Assembly (NCBI GenBank): GCA_958510875.1
Contig: OY294069.1
Coordinates: 179,720,868 to 179,784,867 of the forward strand
Reading direction: 5' to 3'
DNA: 64,000 nt
From: Endomychus coccineus
Lineage: Eukaryota > Arthropoda > Insecta > Coleoptera > Endomychidae
This document shows positions 46,086-57,639 of this stretch, in pieces (position 1 is the stretch's first letter; every line of letters begins with the position of its first letter). The translations under genes were made by a program, and so were the position numbers. The notes beneath the pieces were generated by a model that worked only from the letters and a program-made list of their open reading frames with translations, searched no databases and had not been told where the DNA came from.

Positions 46086-46089
46086 CTAA

Positions 46090-48940
46090 TTGATGATGTC
46101 ACACTTACAAATTCATTGGTTTGGTTTGGTTTGGTGGAGAACTTACTTCGTCTCAAGCAATTTCACTCTAACAACTTAATGCCTCGTCATAACTAGGAAA
46201 CATCTGAACCGCACATAGAATGCCATTTAGCAGTATAAGTGAGAAATTGATTAGGCAATCTCTCCTCTTTTGCCATCTATCCTCGAGTTTCCCTATAATG
46301 CAATGACTTTGTTATTATATCTGATTAGTTCTTTCCGATTTGATATGTTCAATTAAGTCAGTGACTTGACTTAACTAAAGTTAGACATAAGTGCAGTGAC
46401 TTAGTAACATTCTTAAAACTGTGAATATAGAGATCTTAACGTAAATACTTCAGATATGCTCAACCATAATCAATAATCTGATTATTATGAACAACAAACT
46501 TTGCAACTTATTCTCCCTTCCCAGCGACGACAACGCACTGACAATGACTGTGGAATGGGCACATTTATCTGAAATGCCTGGACCAATGTATTGAGTTATA
46601 CTTGGACTAATACAGTAGTAAACATGCTACACAAAACATAAGATCGGTACAGCAACCTGTGATCTGGATCACTTGACAATAACACTGTGTACTGAAGAGT
46701 GCTCCAAAACGCGAGGGTCCCCTCCAGACACAAAGCCTTGTTGAATACTTTGAGAGTCGTGCAATGGTCCCAGGCTCGCTCAAGATATTAACAAGAAACA
46801 ATTATACAATTGTCAATATTGCACAAGGAAGACAGTTAACAAGCAGTAATTAAAATTTCCTTCAAAGCAGATTATTTGAATAATATTAATAAAACAGTCG
46901 CTTCGTGAGAAAACTCACTATTTCTTGTAACTTGATAGTACAGTCATTTTAGACGAGAAAACGGCAACTATTGGAATATCTTTGTACAGTTGATCTTTGT
47001 CTGAAACTTATTGCAAAATTTCTTTGATGCCCTAATAATCATTGGTCACCCAGTCTCACCATGGGAAATTGATACAACAATTGTTTTATTAACAAATTGT
47101 CCGTTTATGAACAAAATTTCAAGATCTAAAAAAAATAATAATTTTGAGAAATAAATACCCACTCGGGGATTTTTGGGGTCTCTAATTACGATTCCGAAGT
47201 CAAAAATTACAGAATTATTCATCATCACCTGGAAATTGGCCAATTGGCACCGAAAGTTGATGATATTCAACATGATTCATATCTTTTTCTTGCAAAAAAT
47301 GGACTCAATTGGATTTTTTGAGCTAGCAATCACTATACCGAATCCAAAGAGGATGAGGTAATTTATAATCGCCCCGAACTTGGCCAACTGGAACCGGAAA
47401 TTAATTACGCAGTAGTGTTTTATTTTGATTTCTCAATTAATCAATTGCTAAAATTCGTCCTTATGCCATAAATTGTATAAAGATGCAAATGAATCTAAGG
47501 AGTGGTTATTAGTTTGTCCATAAACGCACATTGCACTCCTAAAATATACACATAGCCCCAGTGAGTGTATTGATTTATTTCCAACTAAAATGTAAACATG
47601 AAGTCGTAAATTGACGGTATCTCCGGTTTACGAGCAAGCCTCTCTTCCGAAAACATTGTATAACGATAAACAAACTGCGTTCCGTGAAATAAAGGCCGTA
47701 TTGTTTTTGTTTTAACGATAACTTGTGGACGGTATCGTTTTGAATGGTAAAATTTATACTTGGAAAGTGATTTGATTCCGCCGTATTCAAATATCATGAA
47801 ATCTTTCATTTCAGATTCGATAACAATGATTTATTTTATCAATTATTTGTACTACATGATTACACCCGTAGAAACAGTTAGCGCCGCTCAAAGCAATAAC
47901 ATATATCAGTCCATGCAAAATCTTAGCCATCGGCACTGCCTTAGGCCTGCTGGACTGATTTTTGTATCAATGAACCCAAACGAAAAAGTGCTCCGAACTT
48001 GTCCGCCCCCATTTTGATTGACTGATTGATTGATTTGGTTGCATTAACCTAGATTATCAGATCCTCATACTAAAATTTGGAATTATTAAACTTGGTTTTA
48101 TTTTGCGAACTAGACAAATATCTTACAGTGATAATTGAATATCCGTAGAAGTAAGTTGAATCAATGAATCGGCATCTCTAAATGAATTTCCATCCATCCG
48201 AGGGGAATCTGATCCTAGTCCATTATCTTCGAAGTTTAACATTTGAATATATTATCGTCATTAACATTCCAAAGGGAACTTTTCAAATATGCAACTGTTG
48301 CAAAACATTCCTAGCCCCGATCGATAGTGCAGGTGGTTTTTTTGAATAATACATCTTACATATAATATATGAAAATCATTGTATTACAACCCCTGAGAGA
48401 TCGAATTTTAGGAAAAAGATTTTTGACTTTAACGTTCCGGAGGTTTTGTGATGAGTTAGAGAGTCATTCAATCATTGGTATGTCTATGTCATGACGTTGG
48501 CGGAGCTGCATTTGAGAAACTTGATTATGCCACGTGTGTGTCTAAGGCCTCATAAATAATCTCTTTTGATCAGGCTCCAGTGGGTCCATGCACGCCCAAG
48601 AGTATCTAATCTCACGCGAACTTCATGCAATTTTAATTCCGCTCATACAGTTTCCCTCGCAATGTGACATTCCTCAAGTGGCTTGTAATTGAATTATCTG
48701 ATTAATTATAAGGGTCACTCGTTTTTGCCGAATCGCAAATTGTCACAACAATTAGTTATTTGGCTCGTTTGAGTAAAGCAGGATGGTTTGACAGTAACTT
48801 GATTCCATCACAAATTATTTCATTGCTACAACATCCCCACAAATTTGACTTTTCCCAACATTCCTCCGGAGAATATTTACTGAGGAAAGGGCTGGTAATA
48901 TCAGCCTATAACAAGGGTTCCCTCTTCAGCTTGCAAGAAA
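46090..48940. other. no recognisable gene; degenerate 144-bp repeat at 47.18-47.41 kb
   Basis: At 47238 and 47382, AATTGGCCAATTGGCACCG and ACTTGGCCAACTGGAACCG head two related units 144 bp apart, each also containing CCGAAGTC/CCGAATCC and AGTTGATGA/AATTAATTA blocks. The remainder is AT-rich with unrecognised frames. Confidence 0.4.
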
Positions 48941-48959
48941 AGCCATGTCTTATCACGAA

Positions 48960-49215
48960 TAGTAGATTTCCACCGATAGCTAATATTGATAATTCTTGGC
49001 TTCCGGGTTTATTACTCGTAACAATAACAGGACTTGATGCCGACGTTTCGTCAACCATTACAGGTTCTTTTTACAAAGCTGACTAGCAAATCGCAATTGT
49101 CACCTTTTAGCGTTTAGAGTTTTTCAACGAAATGAAAGGAGTCTGGGATAAAACTTTTGGAAAAACCTACAAGAGGCTTGAGAATAGATGACAGAATATC
49201 AAGAGAGTTTATAAT
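48960..49215 (-). pseudogene. PLE family C fragment: RT piece joined to end repeat
   Basis: The minus strand of 49210-49112 translates as LDILSSILKPLVGFSKSF and DSFHFVEKL, equivalent to about 40140-40215 of the family C element. Next to it, 49085-48995 is the inverted family C end repeat (AATGGTTGACGAAACGTCGG on the minus strand). The rest of the RT is missing, so this is an internally deleted or inverted-end copy. Confidence 0.6.
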
Positions 49216-49219
49216 TAGG

Positions 49220-50590
49220 GATTGCGAGGGGACACTAGAAGTGGATCAAACTTTCTCAAGCTAATAGAAGCGTGCTATTTAATTCATTGTTTATATATTT
49301 TTTATGTTGTGAAAAATCGTAGCTAATAAGACATAATACTATATTATTGTATTGTCAAAAGTTGCAAATCGATACGACAATTAGAAACCGGTGAAAATTG
49401 ATAGAATTTTTCAATATTTGGTCCAATTTCGATCACTATTACAATAATGGCGAACATTACCAGTTCATTACCAAGTATTTATTGGCTGTGATGTAATTCC
49501 TACTAATTATTTTCATTATTTCGAGATGATTATTAACTGCAGATCATTCGAGTCAAGGTAATTAGCTATTATTAATGTTATTATTGCAATAGAATGATCG
49601 TGTCGTTATATAATTCATTTTTTGTTTCATTTTAACATTACCTTGAGAACAGAATTAAACTTCTTATCTCTAAGCTCTATAAATAAATGCTGCCTTATAA
49701 CGTCAAGATAAATGTTTATATATTTGAAGTTATTTGCATTTCTCCAGGTCGGTTGTGTCGCTCTAAATATTTATAGCTTGTTTCCGCAACCACATATTAG
49801 AGCTCGGTATCATATGAAAATGCCAACTGAGAGAATATATAATTACTATGATATTTATCGTCCCGAACAACACTATTAAGAGAGGACAGTTTCATTTTAT
49901 ACGGTAATTAATATTAGATAAGTGACTTAATATACATAAGTATAAATGTATATTTACAAAGAGTTTAATGATAAATAATCGCGGAATAAACAAATTTATA
50001 TTTACGACTTATGCCGAGAGAGCCATCAAAAGTAACTACATCTTGTGGGTTATAAGTAACTTTGAAAGCGTTTTCTGTTTCAGTAGAGAAACTATTACTC
50101 GTTACTATCAGCTTAACTCTAAACTGTTTTAATGTTTTCTCAGACTCGCCTCAAATAATCGAGTCGTGTAAAGTTGTCAAAATGATTGTAAGTTCCATTC
50201 AACCTTTACGCCTTTCACGTTTCGTTGGCAAATAATGATGAGTATAGTTAGACGATGGACCTTCACAAAAAGGTTCTTCGCTCCCTGTCACATTATTACT
50301 ATAGGTTGAAAAATCATTTTCCGTAACATGAACATAACTTCCAATTAATTAATTATTCACTTTCCGGGATCTAGACAGGCAATAAAAGGGTTGACGAGGC
50401 CAAACTTTATTCATCGCTCCTTACCCATCCTACCGATTGCGCCACTCGCTCGAGTTATTGAAACCGTGTCAAGATTCTGCTTATCATGTAATTCAATGAG
50501 GCCAATTGACTAATAGCCCCGACATATGTCAACATTTTTCCGAACTAGGATGATGCTATACTATACTGTTCTCTTTCCAAAATGAATTTT
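49220..50590. other. no recognisable gene
   Basis: AT-rich, nothing recognised. Confidence 0.35.
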
Positions 50591-50599
50591 CTGCCATTA

Positions 50600-50790
50600 A
50601 AGATTGAAATAAGATCCATTCGAATAGTAGACTTCCATGTTATCTTGAAAATCTTGACTTTCGGATGGATTACGCGTCATAATAGCACGACTTATTGCCA
50701 TCATATCGCCAATCATTATAGTTGTCATTTTCAGGGCAGGCTTGAGACTTGAACTGGAACTGTTTTGTTGTAGTGAAGCAGAATCAATCC
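50600..50790 (-). repeat. PLE family C end repeat, decayed copy
   Basis: Minus strand: TCTCAAGCCTGCCCTGAAAA, then AATGATTGGCGATATGATGG and AAGTCGTGCTATTATGACG. It parallels 41370-41450. The boxes are mutated (CTGAAAA, GCGATAT for GCGAAAC). The 110-codon frame here runs through the repeat and is not a gene. Confidence 0.55.
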
Positions 50791-50929
50791 AGAAGCCAAG
50801 AATTTTTATTTTAATAAGATCCTCAGTAAAATTTGTCCTATAGATTTTGCAACAATACCAGAAAATACTAGTCATCAAAGGGTGGAAAGTAATATATATT
50901 CCGTTCGGAAAAGGATTAAAATGCGTCAA

Positions 50930-52890
50930 CCATCAGCGTAACTTCATATGTCTCGTTTCACATGATAAATTAATGGGGCCAGATTAAAAGTCCGCTAACA
51001 GTGCAATGCTGAAACAAATTTGTTCAATTAAAAGTTCCCTCTCGATTCTACTTTGCTTGGAATTCCTCCAAGCTAGTATTTTAATAGAGGAACTACCTTT
51101 GTTGCTCAACATATTCCGCCAGAGGAATTCAAAAGTCATTTGTTACCTGTTGTGAATAAATTGAAAAGCAACGGCAGCATCATAAAGCAAACATTTCCTA
51201 TTTCTTCGCAAACGTAGCGTATTATTACGGAAAATCTAGAATTCTGTAATAATTTCACACCAGTTGAATCTTCCCTCTACTATACAACATGTACTTCTTT
51301 ATTATTTCCATACATCTATTTGTGTCAGATGTATTGATGACTAATTTCGTTGTGTCTGAAATGATTTTAAATTCATTTTTGTTGCAAGTTCACACGACTA
51401 GCGATCGTGTATCAACAGTATCTAGAATCGATAATGTATGGAAAAAAATTCAGCCATCCCTAAACGTTATTTGAACAAGTTCCGCACCCTTTCCGCTTAA
51501 CTCTCACCGGGGCTGTGTCAGCAAAATACCGCTTTACTTCTTAACTAAAAACTCTGAGTGATGAAGAGAGATGTCGCTTTGTAATTGACATTTATAGATT
51601 TATTGCAGCGTTCACAACACTGTGATGAAACAAGATAGGACGATGGAGATGTTACGAGTTAACAAATCGATTCAGTTACAAAAATAAACGAATCAGGTGC
51701 TTTGTGACGCTAAACTTATATTATTCTTCTTTTCCTCGAAGTTCATCCCGCCCAAGGATGTTGTGTCATATCAAGTTATGAAAAGCAAATTCTCCGACTT
51801 CCGAAATGGAAACATATTGAATGAAATTTGCGAATCATGCTTTGCCTGTACTAGAGCATTATGATATTATATATCGCCGATGAAAAGGAGCGAGGGCTTA
51901 TTGTATTCATTGAAGTTGGAATAGTTATAAAACGCACGAGCTTCGAAGTAGTGTAGTGAAAGATGATGATAATTTAATGATAAATGAATATATTTGGTTT
52001 CGTTTTAATTGTAGTAAAATTGTTGAAATTGATATTTCTGATGACTGGATATGGCATTAATTTCTAAATCAACCTAATTATATCAAGTTTGCCGGCAACA
52101 AAGTGAATTTAGATTCAATTTATATTATCAAATTTACCTTCAATACTAAATTATTCGCTTAGCACGAGTCAGTCTTGTTTGAGCGATAATAATGAAGACA
52201 TCTTAATGCAGAGTATTATGATATTAATTGACATTTCTAAGTCGTATTATGAACGCTTAAGGTGTAGTAAGCGCATGATATTGAGCAAACTTCTCGTGCC
52301 TTGACTTAATTATTGTATTCTAGTTACAAATACAATTCAAACAACAGCGTGCCAAACAACACAATTAAAATATCGTGTATTATGTATTGAGTTTCCAATT
52401 AGAGGAAATTGGATTTACGAATTGAAATTTATATATAGAATTACCTATGGTTCTCTGTAATGAATTTGAAGCATGCAGCTGGACACGTTTCAACTGTTCG
52501 CTATTATTTTATGGACAACGATCTTTTTCCCTATATTGAAGGTATTAAATATATAGAGTATTATTTCTGAAAACAACTATTCAAATTTGATTTCTGAATT
52601 AGTTATTATTATATTATATTACTCAAGCTTATGATCCACAATTAAATACTTCAGTACCACCAGTTAAAGTGTAATTTTTAATAATAAACTTATGTGGTTC
52701 CGTAGATAAAACACAAATTTGCAGTCATAACATAATGGCTTCCAATAGTTATTGTATAGGAGCTCGAACGACCACTGTATTGGGAACTCAACTTTGATAT
52801 ATATTGCATATCAATAAGGCCCCCACAAGAAGTTAGTTTCGTACGAATAACATAGAAGTAGATAGGTATTCCGTAGAGTTTTTAGTTCAA
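50930..52890. other. no recognisable gene
   Basis: AT-rich, with one unrecognised plus frame (51289-51474). Confidence 0.35.
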
Positions 52891-52914
52891 ATATTAACTA
52901 TTGAAGAAACAAAT

Positions 52915-53178
52915 GTGTCTAGCAACAATTTTAAACAAGCTGAAAATATTTTAAATAAAACTAATGATTTAATAAGCTATGGTAGGCTAAGAAATGAAAA
53001 AGCATCATATACGGCTGTTATTGCAAGATGCCTCGCAACTTCCAATTTGAGGGGAGATCCACATGAAATAAAGGGAAAAATTGGTGAAGTTGGAAAAATT
53101 ATGCAAATGGGATGTTATTGCAGAGCTGGTGCAGCATAACACTGCAAGCACATAAATGCTACACTGTTAAATTGTTAC
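52915..53178 (+). pseudogene. SWIM zinc-finger-like protein fragment
   Basis: The frame reads SNNFKQAENILNKTNDLISY, then KASYTAVIARCLATSNLRGD, VGKIMQMGCYCRAGAA, a TAA stop at 53137-53139, and continues in the same frame HCKHINATLLNCY. CYC...CKH fits the SWIM zinc-finger pattern CxC-x(n)-CxH, with the stop probably replacing a codon inside the finger. SWIM domains occur in transposase-related and DNA-binding proteins. The fragment is isolated and has no intact start. Confidence 0.45.
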
Positions 53179-53600
53179 TGATTAGGTTTTTTTTTTAAAC
53201 ATATGAATCTCGTAATCAAAATTGGTTTTGGTATATTAGATAATTTTGGCTGATCTGAATTAACTTTTGAAACTTTATTAACTATTTCAACTGATGTATT
53301 CAAAATATCAAATGTTTCAATACCAGTAACCGTACTCAAATATGAATTCGTTTTATTGTTGTGCATTATGGAGCCAACAGGATAAAACTCATCTTTTGAA
53401 ACTTGTATTCCAACATTAGAAGTATCTGAAACATTGGGAATTTTATTGTCAACTGCACTTGTTAATTCATCCTATTCTGCAATCTTATTCGGGTCAATAA
53501 GACACATAACAATCAGAACTTCATTCGCAGACAAATTTTTACCATTCTTACACGGTATTAATTGTTTATTACTTATTGAACAAGTTTCTTAATTCTTTCA
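53175..53600 (-). pseudogene. possible DDE_Tnp_4-type transposase N-terminal fragment
   Basis: The minus strand reads KNLSANEVLIVMCLIDPNKI, a stop, SKDEFYPVGSIMH, then SYLSTVTGIETFDILN, PKLSNIPKPILITRF. The TGI-TF--L segment followed by KLS---Q-L-T resembles the helix-turn-helix region before the catalytic core in Harbinger/IS5-type (DDE_Tnp_4) transposases. No DDE residues are preserved in the window. Similarity is by pattern only. It abuts the SWIM fragment tail to tail. Confidence 0.35.
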
Positions 53601-54639
53601 TTTCTACTGTCTGTATTTTTACTCTTTGCTTTCCTTGCTATGACTGTGCTCGAGGGAAAATTACAAGATGGAACTGTTTTTTCTAGAGATATCTTTTATC
53701 ACCATGCATATCTAAGATAAATTAATAATATTCAATTTTTATTCAGAAATAATTCTTAAAGTAATGACTGTATTAATATGTAGCATTTTGGAGTAATTTT
53801 AATTTTGGAGCACACGGTATATATGTTTGTTTTTTTAATAACTATATTTCTAACGTGGCAAACGGTTATCCTTGCCATGTGTTTTTTCAACAATTGGCAA
53901 CAACAACAAACATTTTCCACCAGGTTAGAAACTGTGCTCGTGTAGTGGAGTAATCTAAGCATTTTGATGGGAAAAATTTTTAGATTTGACGCGACCCGGT
54001 GGGAAAGTTGTGTTTTGGTGAGTAAAACAAGAGTCCAAAATTTCTACCGTCCAAACCCGCCGCATCCCCCTTTTTTTGGCGAAAAAGGGGTAATTTGGCC
54101 TTTTTTAGGGGTGGAATATCAAAAAAAAATTAGTAACTCTGGTCCTAGTGAAAATTAAGGTACCAAACTAGAACCCTTTTATTGTCATAGTCCATAGAGC
54201 CTCCAGTTCAAATTTCAAGTTGATCCGACATCCCCCCTCCTCTTAATAGATATATATATACGTGTTTATGTGACCAATCTTGAAAATGGGCTAACTCTGG
54301 CAAATTTCAACCGAATTGGCTGAAATTTGGACTGAAGCTGGGGTTTATAGTCACAAAATAGCTCTCCAAATTTCAAGCTGAAAGATTAAATAGTTTAGCT
54401 GAAATTCGAGTTTCAGTCAATTTTTTAGCTAAAATTCGAATCCAGATATCTCATGTCGTTTTCATCCAATCGTGACGTGCTTGGGCGGAAAATGTAGGTA
54501 ATTGCATATACTTTTACCCGATATCACTCACGATCATAATTATTTTTATATTCTCTCATTTTTTTGACGTTATTATGGATGATTATTAATTAACCGTTTT
54601 GTCCCAGGGATATCAGCATTAAACTCCCCTATCTTATAC

Positions 54640-54790
54640 GGTTTTTTTTATATGTATTTTTTTATATATATTTATTTTTTGGTTTTTTTGTATTTTTTCG
54701 TTTTTTTTTTTTGTTTTTTTTTGAATTTTTTTATTTTTTTTCCTTATTTTTTTATCATTTTTTTGGTTTTTTTTACATTTTTATTTTACA
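54640..54790. repeat. thymine-rich low-complexity tract
   Basis: Runs of T broken by single A, G or C. On the minus strand this is an A-rich tract starting about 25 nt downstream of the CXC frame's stop codon. The short frames inside it are artefacts. Confidence 0.8.
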
Positions 54791-54813
54791 GATATATCAT
54801 ATATTTTTCTCTA

Positions 54814-55517
54814 TTAGTGATGCTTTCTCTTCCGATTAATTGAACTCGTTGTACTATATACACTGGATGTACTGCTGCAGCTTGTTTCTGAATCAGTGGT
54901 CCTCGATTGGAATATTTCTTCAGTTTCAGTGTCACTAAAATCATACACATCAGAAACATCGTCCTGTAGTTCGCTTTCTTCTTCATCCTGTTCTTCGACA
55001 TCTTCATCTTCCACATTGTCATCTTCAACGTCTGCATTTGCACATTCAAATGGATCTATTTGAACAGTAACTTCCTCTGAAACATTTTGCAAATTTTGGC
55101 ACGCTGTTGTTTTACCGGCATGGCATAAATTGCAACAATGAATACCCAAACTTTTGCAGGAACATCGCTTTGTTTTACATCCAGCTTTGCAATCACAGGC
55201 TATAATTTTCATCAAGTCTTGAGGAAGTGGAGGTTTGTCATTTTTTTTTGGCATTATTCCATTTTCTGACTGGCACCATCCATAATCCAAGAAAGATTTA
55301 CCCTCATCAAAATTCCATTGGCAGAGTTGATAAAACGTTCGTAGACTGTGGTAGTCTGCAGCATCTTCTGTGGGTGGCAACGAGCTTAGTTTAACCTCAA
55401 CCGATAAATTTTTAATTGATAACCTTTGAAAACATTCAAATCTAAGTTGTCCTAATGGCTTTCTGGTCGATTTAGATCCATATAACGTTTCTATAAAAGG
55501 AGGGTCTCCCTAGACTC
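54814..55517 (-). CDS. CXC (tesmin/TSO1-like) cysteine-rich protein, 3' exon
   Basis: Open on the minus strand from just after a stop at about 55520 to TAA at 54814-54816. It opens FIETLYGSKSTRKPLGQLRF, then LPPTEDAADYHSLRTFYQLC, the same layout as the 24.8-kb copy. Counting from that first Leu, the Cys cluster lies at residues 62, 64, 68, 73, 75, 82, 83, 86 and 94 (CDC, CSC, CC), a tesmin-type zinc fold. Residues 117-157 are mostly Asp/Glu, then a Ser/Thr tail ends RKRKHH. No ATG start precedes the domain, so it is probably the last exon of a longer gene or a captured piece. DNA binding is inferred. Confidence 0.7.
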
Positions 55518-55528
55518 TAATCGCCCGT

Positions 55529-55531
55529 GCA

Positions 55532-55573
<42 letters not shown>

Positions 55574-55613
55574 CTCTCTTGCACACACACACACACACAC
55601 ACACATACACACA

Positions 55614-55662
<49 letters not shown>

Positions 55663-55690
55663 GCACACATACACATATATATAAACACAC
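55529..55690. repeat. (CT)n-(CA)n microsatellite
   Basis: CT repeats (55529-55579) pass into CA repeats (about 55583-55690) with a few ATACAC interruptions. His/Thr- and Val/Cys-rich frames across it are spurious. It sits just upstream of the CXC frame. Confidence 0.9.
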
Positions 55691-56840
55691 TCTTTTTTCC
55701 TTTATTTATTGATAAAAACAAATATATATATATAAAAAACGTCAAAAAAATGAGAGAATATAAAAATAATTATGATCGTGAGTGATATCGGGTAAAAGTA
55801 TATGCAATTACCTACATTTTCCGCCCAAGCACGTCACGATTGGATGAAAACGACATGAGATATCTGGATTCGAATTTTAGCTAAAAAATTGACTGAAACT
55901 CGAATTTCAGCTAAACTATTTAATCTTTCAGCTTGAAATTTGGAGAGCTATTTTGTGACTATAAACCCCAGCTTCAGTCCAAATTTCAGCCAATTCGGTT
56001 GAAATTTGCCAGAGTTAGCCCATTTTCAAGATTGGTCACATAAACACGTATATATATATCTATTAAGAGGAGGGGGGATGTCGGATCAACTTGAAATTTG
56101 AACTGGAGGCTCTATGGACTATGACAATAAAAGGGTTCTAGTTTGGTACCTTAATTTTCACTAGGACCAGAGTTACTAATTTTTTTTTGATATTCCACCC
56201 CTAAAAAAGGCCAAATTACCCCTTTTTCGCCAAAAAAAGGGGGATGCGGCGGGTTTGGACGGTAGAAATTTTGGACTCTTGTTTTACTCACCAAAACACA
56301 ACTTTCCCACCGGGTCGCGTCAAATCTAAAAATTTTTACCGATAATCCTTATTTTTCGACTTAAATTACTCTACTAGTGCATTTCATTTAGACTACTGAA
56401 TTAACTGACTAGCTCCAAGAAATTACCTCGATATGAGATTCTAAACAAACCGGCCGTGCTGCCGGTATACGTGTCTTAGAATAAACCACCTTTGCTGACC
56501 TCACGACCTTTTGACATCAGCTTTCATCTGTGAAAGCTCTCTTTTCCTTCCAATCATGAGTAACACATGATTGTACACCAAGAAAAGTGTATTCTGTTTA
56601 TCTTATCGACTATGAATGAATTTGAATTCTTAGGAAAAGCTTTGTACAACGATTCCACACGGCGTGATAATAAATAGAATATTTATGTACAGCTCTGCAT
56701 ATACCGGGATATCAAAAACTATCTTGGTCAAGGGTGGTTATGGAGTCTAGAACGTGTGTCTTACCTTACGTTATCAAAACTTGTGTCAAATTAATTGATT
56801 TGAAATTTCTAAAAGTGAGAAATTCGCAATTTTATACGAA

Positions 56841-57193
56841 TGTTATAACACTCAGAAGTCTCTAGCGCTTTCGACTCCGGAATTTTCACGTGGCCCATCG
56901 AAATAAGAAAATTCGAGTTGTATAAAAACACAATTGCATGGACGCCAGACGTCCTATATAATTAGCTACGAACGTAATCATTTTGACATATGCCTCGAGG
57001 AGCTCGCTACGCGTCAGTTAGAGTTTATACTTTTACCTCGATCTTGTTAATTCGGGGCCGTTTTATGCCCCGTGCGGCCGGCGCCAATTGTAATAAAGTG
57101 TTTTTCCTCTGGTACGTGGCACGTTATACACGCGTAGCTGAGACCTGAGAGTACCTGTTTCTATTTTAATTAAATTTTCCTATTTAATCGACA
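56841..57193 (+). repeat. LTR of an LTR retrotransposon
   Basis: Starts TGTTATAACACTC and ends CGACA (TG...CA). Inside are a TATA box TATAAAAA at 56921-56928 and a polyadenylation signal AATAAA at 57092-57097, the normal U3-R-U5 order. It is followed after 3 nt by a primer-binding-site-like TGGAGGCCGAGACT (57197-57210). The LTR is 353 bp. No second LTR is in the window. GC content is clearly higher than the surroundings. Confidence 0.6.
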
Positions 57194-57246
57194 TTTTGGA
57201 GGCCGAGACTATGCTATTTAGTTGGCCTCGTTCATAAACTAACGAC

Positions 57247-57420
57247 ATGGAGCGAAAACCGCATGCGAAGAGTTCTCGTAAAGACGTTCTATGTTCCGAA
57301 GATTTACACTTTTCTAACTCGCGAGCTACGCGCTCCTCACGTAAACGTCATTCGATTTATCGAAAATTAACCAATTTAAAACAGTTTTCGACCCCGTTTG
57401 TGGCTATTGCGACCTTGTAA
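57247..57420 (+). pseudogene. possible gag start of the LTR retrotransposon
   Basis: An ATG 54 nt after the LTR opens a 57-codon frame, MERKPHAKSSRKDVLC..., rich in Arg, Lys and Ser, ending TAA at 57418-57420, about 30 bp before a TIR-like block. The position, composition and higher GC fit an LTR-element gag N-terminus truncated by the flanking DNA. The protein family is not recognised. Confidence 0.35.
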
Positions 57421-57639
57421 AAGGTTCAAACTTAACATTTCGTTTTACATTTCACAACCACCCTTGACCAAGGTAATTTTTAATTATTGTATTACAACTG
57501 AAATGAATAGGTATGAAATTTGTAGGTTATTGATGATGTCATTGTGACAGTGACATAATTATTTCAAACGTAAAATAAGGCACACGTTTTAGATTCCACA
57601 ACCACCCTTGACCAAGATAATTTTTGATATCCCGGTATA

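Larger units (their letters stand above)
53943..56376. mobile_element. 2.43-kb foldback element with a CXC gene (younger copy)
   Basis: Inverted arms of about 600 bp (53970-54572 and 55739-56339) are near-identical by eye. The extreme ends read TAGTGGAGTAATCTAAG (from 53943) and, inverted, TAGTAGAGTAATTTAAG (to 56376), separated from the arms by 10-25 nt of unrelated sequence. GTG lies directly outside both ends (53940-53942 and 56377-56379). The centre contains a thymine-rich tract (54640-54790), a CXC-domain frame on the minus strand and a (CT)n(CA)n microsatellite. The ends resemble the element at 24531 (TAGT...ACTA, 3-bp flank repeat). No transposase is encoded. Confidence 0.75.
56700..57639. 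mobile_element. TIR element with a nested LTR-retrotransposon 5' end
   Basis: About 60-bp terminal inverted repeats: TATACCGGGATATCAAAAA, TATCTTGGTCAAGGGTGGTT and a tail ending AACGTGTG at 56700-56762, and the inverse at 57577-57639. If TA is the target duplication, the element is 56702-57637, consistent with a Tc1/mariner-like insertion, but no transposase is present. A second copy of the inner TIR block (CACAACCACCCTTGACCAAG) lies at about 57453 in the same direction as the right end. Confidence 0.65.

Noticed and set aside
46110..46140. GGTTTGGTTTGGTTTGGTGG, looking like a telomere-type repeat
   Set aside because: Only three to four imperfect units of TTTGG; insect telomeres are usually TTAGG, and there is no array.
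47046..47361. Overlapping 62-75 codon frames around 47.05-47.36 kb as a gene
   Set aside because: They run through a degenerate 144-bp direct repeat and share no recognised domain.
55491..55785. Frames rich in Cys/Val or His/Thr across 55.5-55.8 kb
   Set aside because: They are translations of the CT/CA microsatellite in several frames and not genes.
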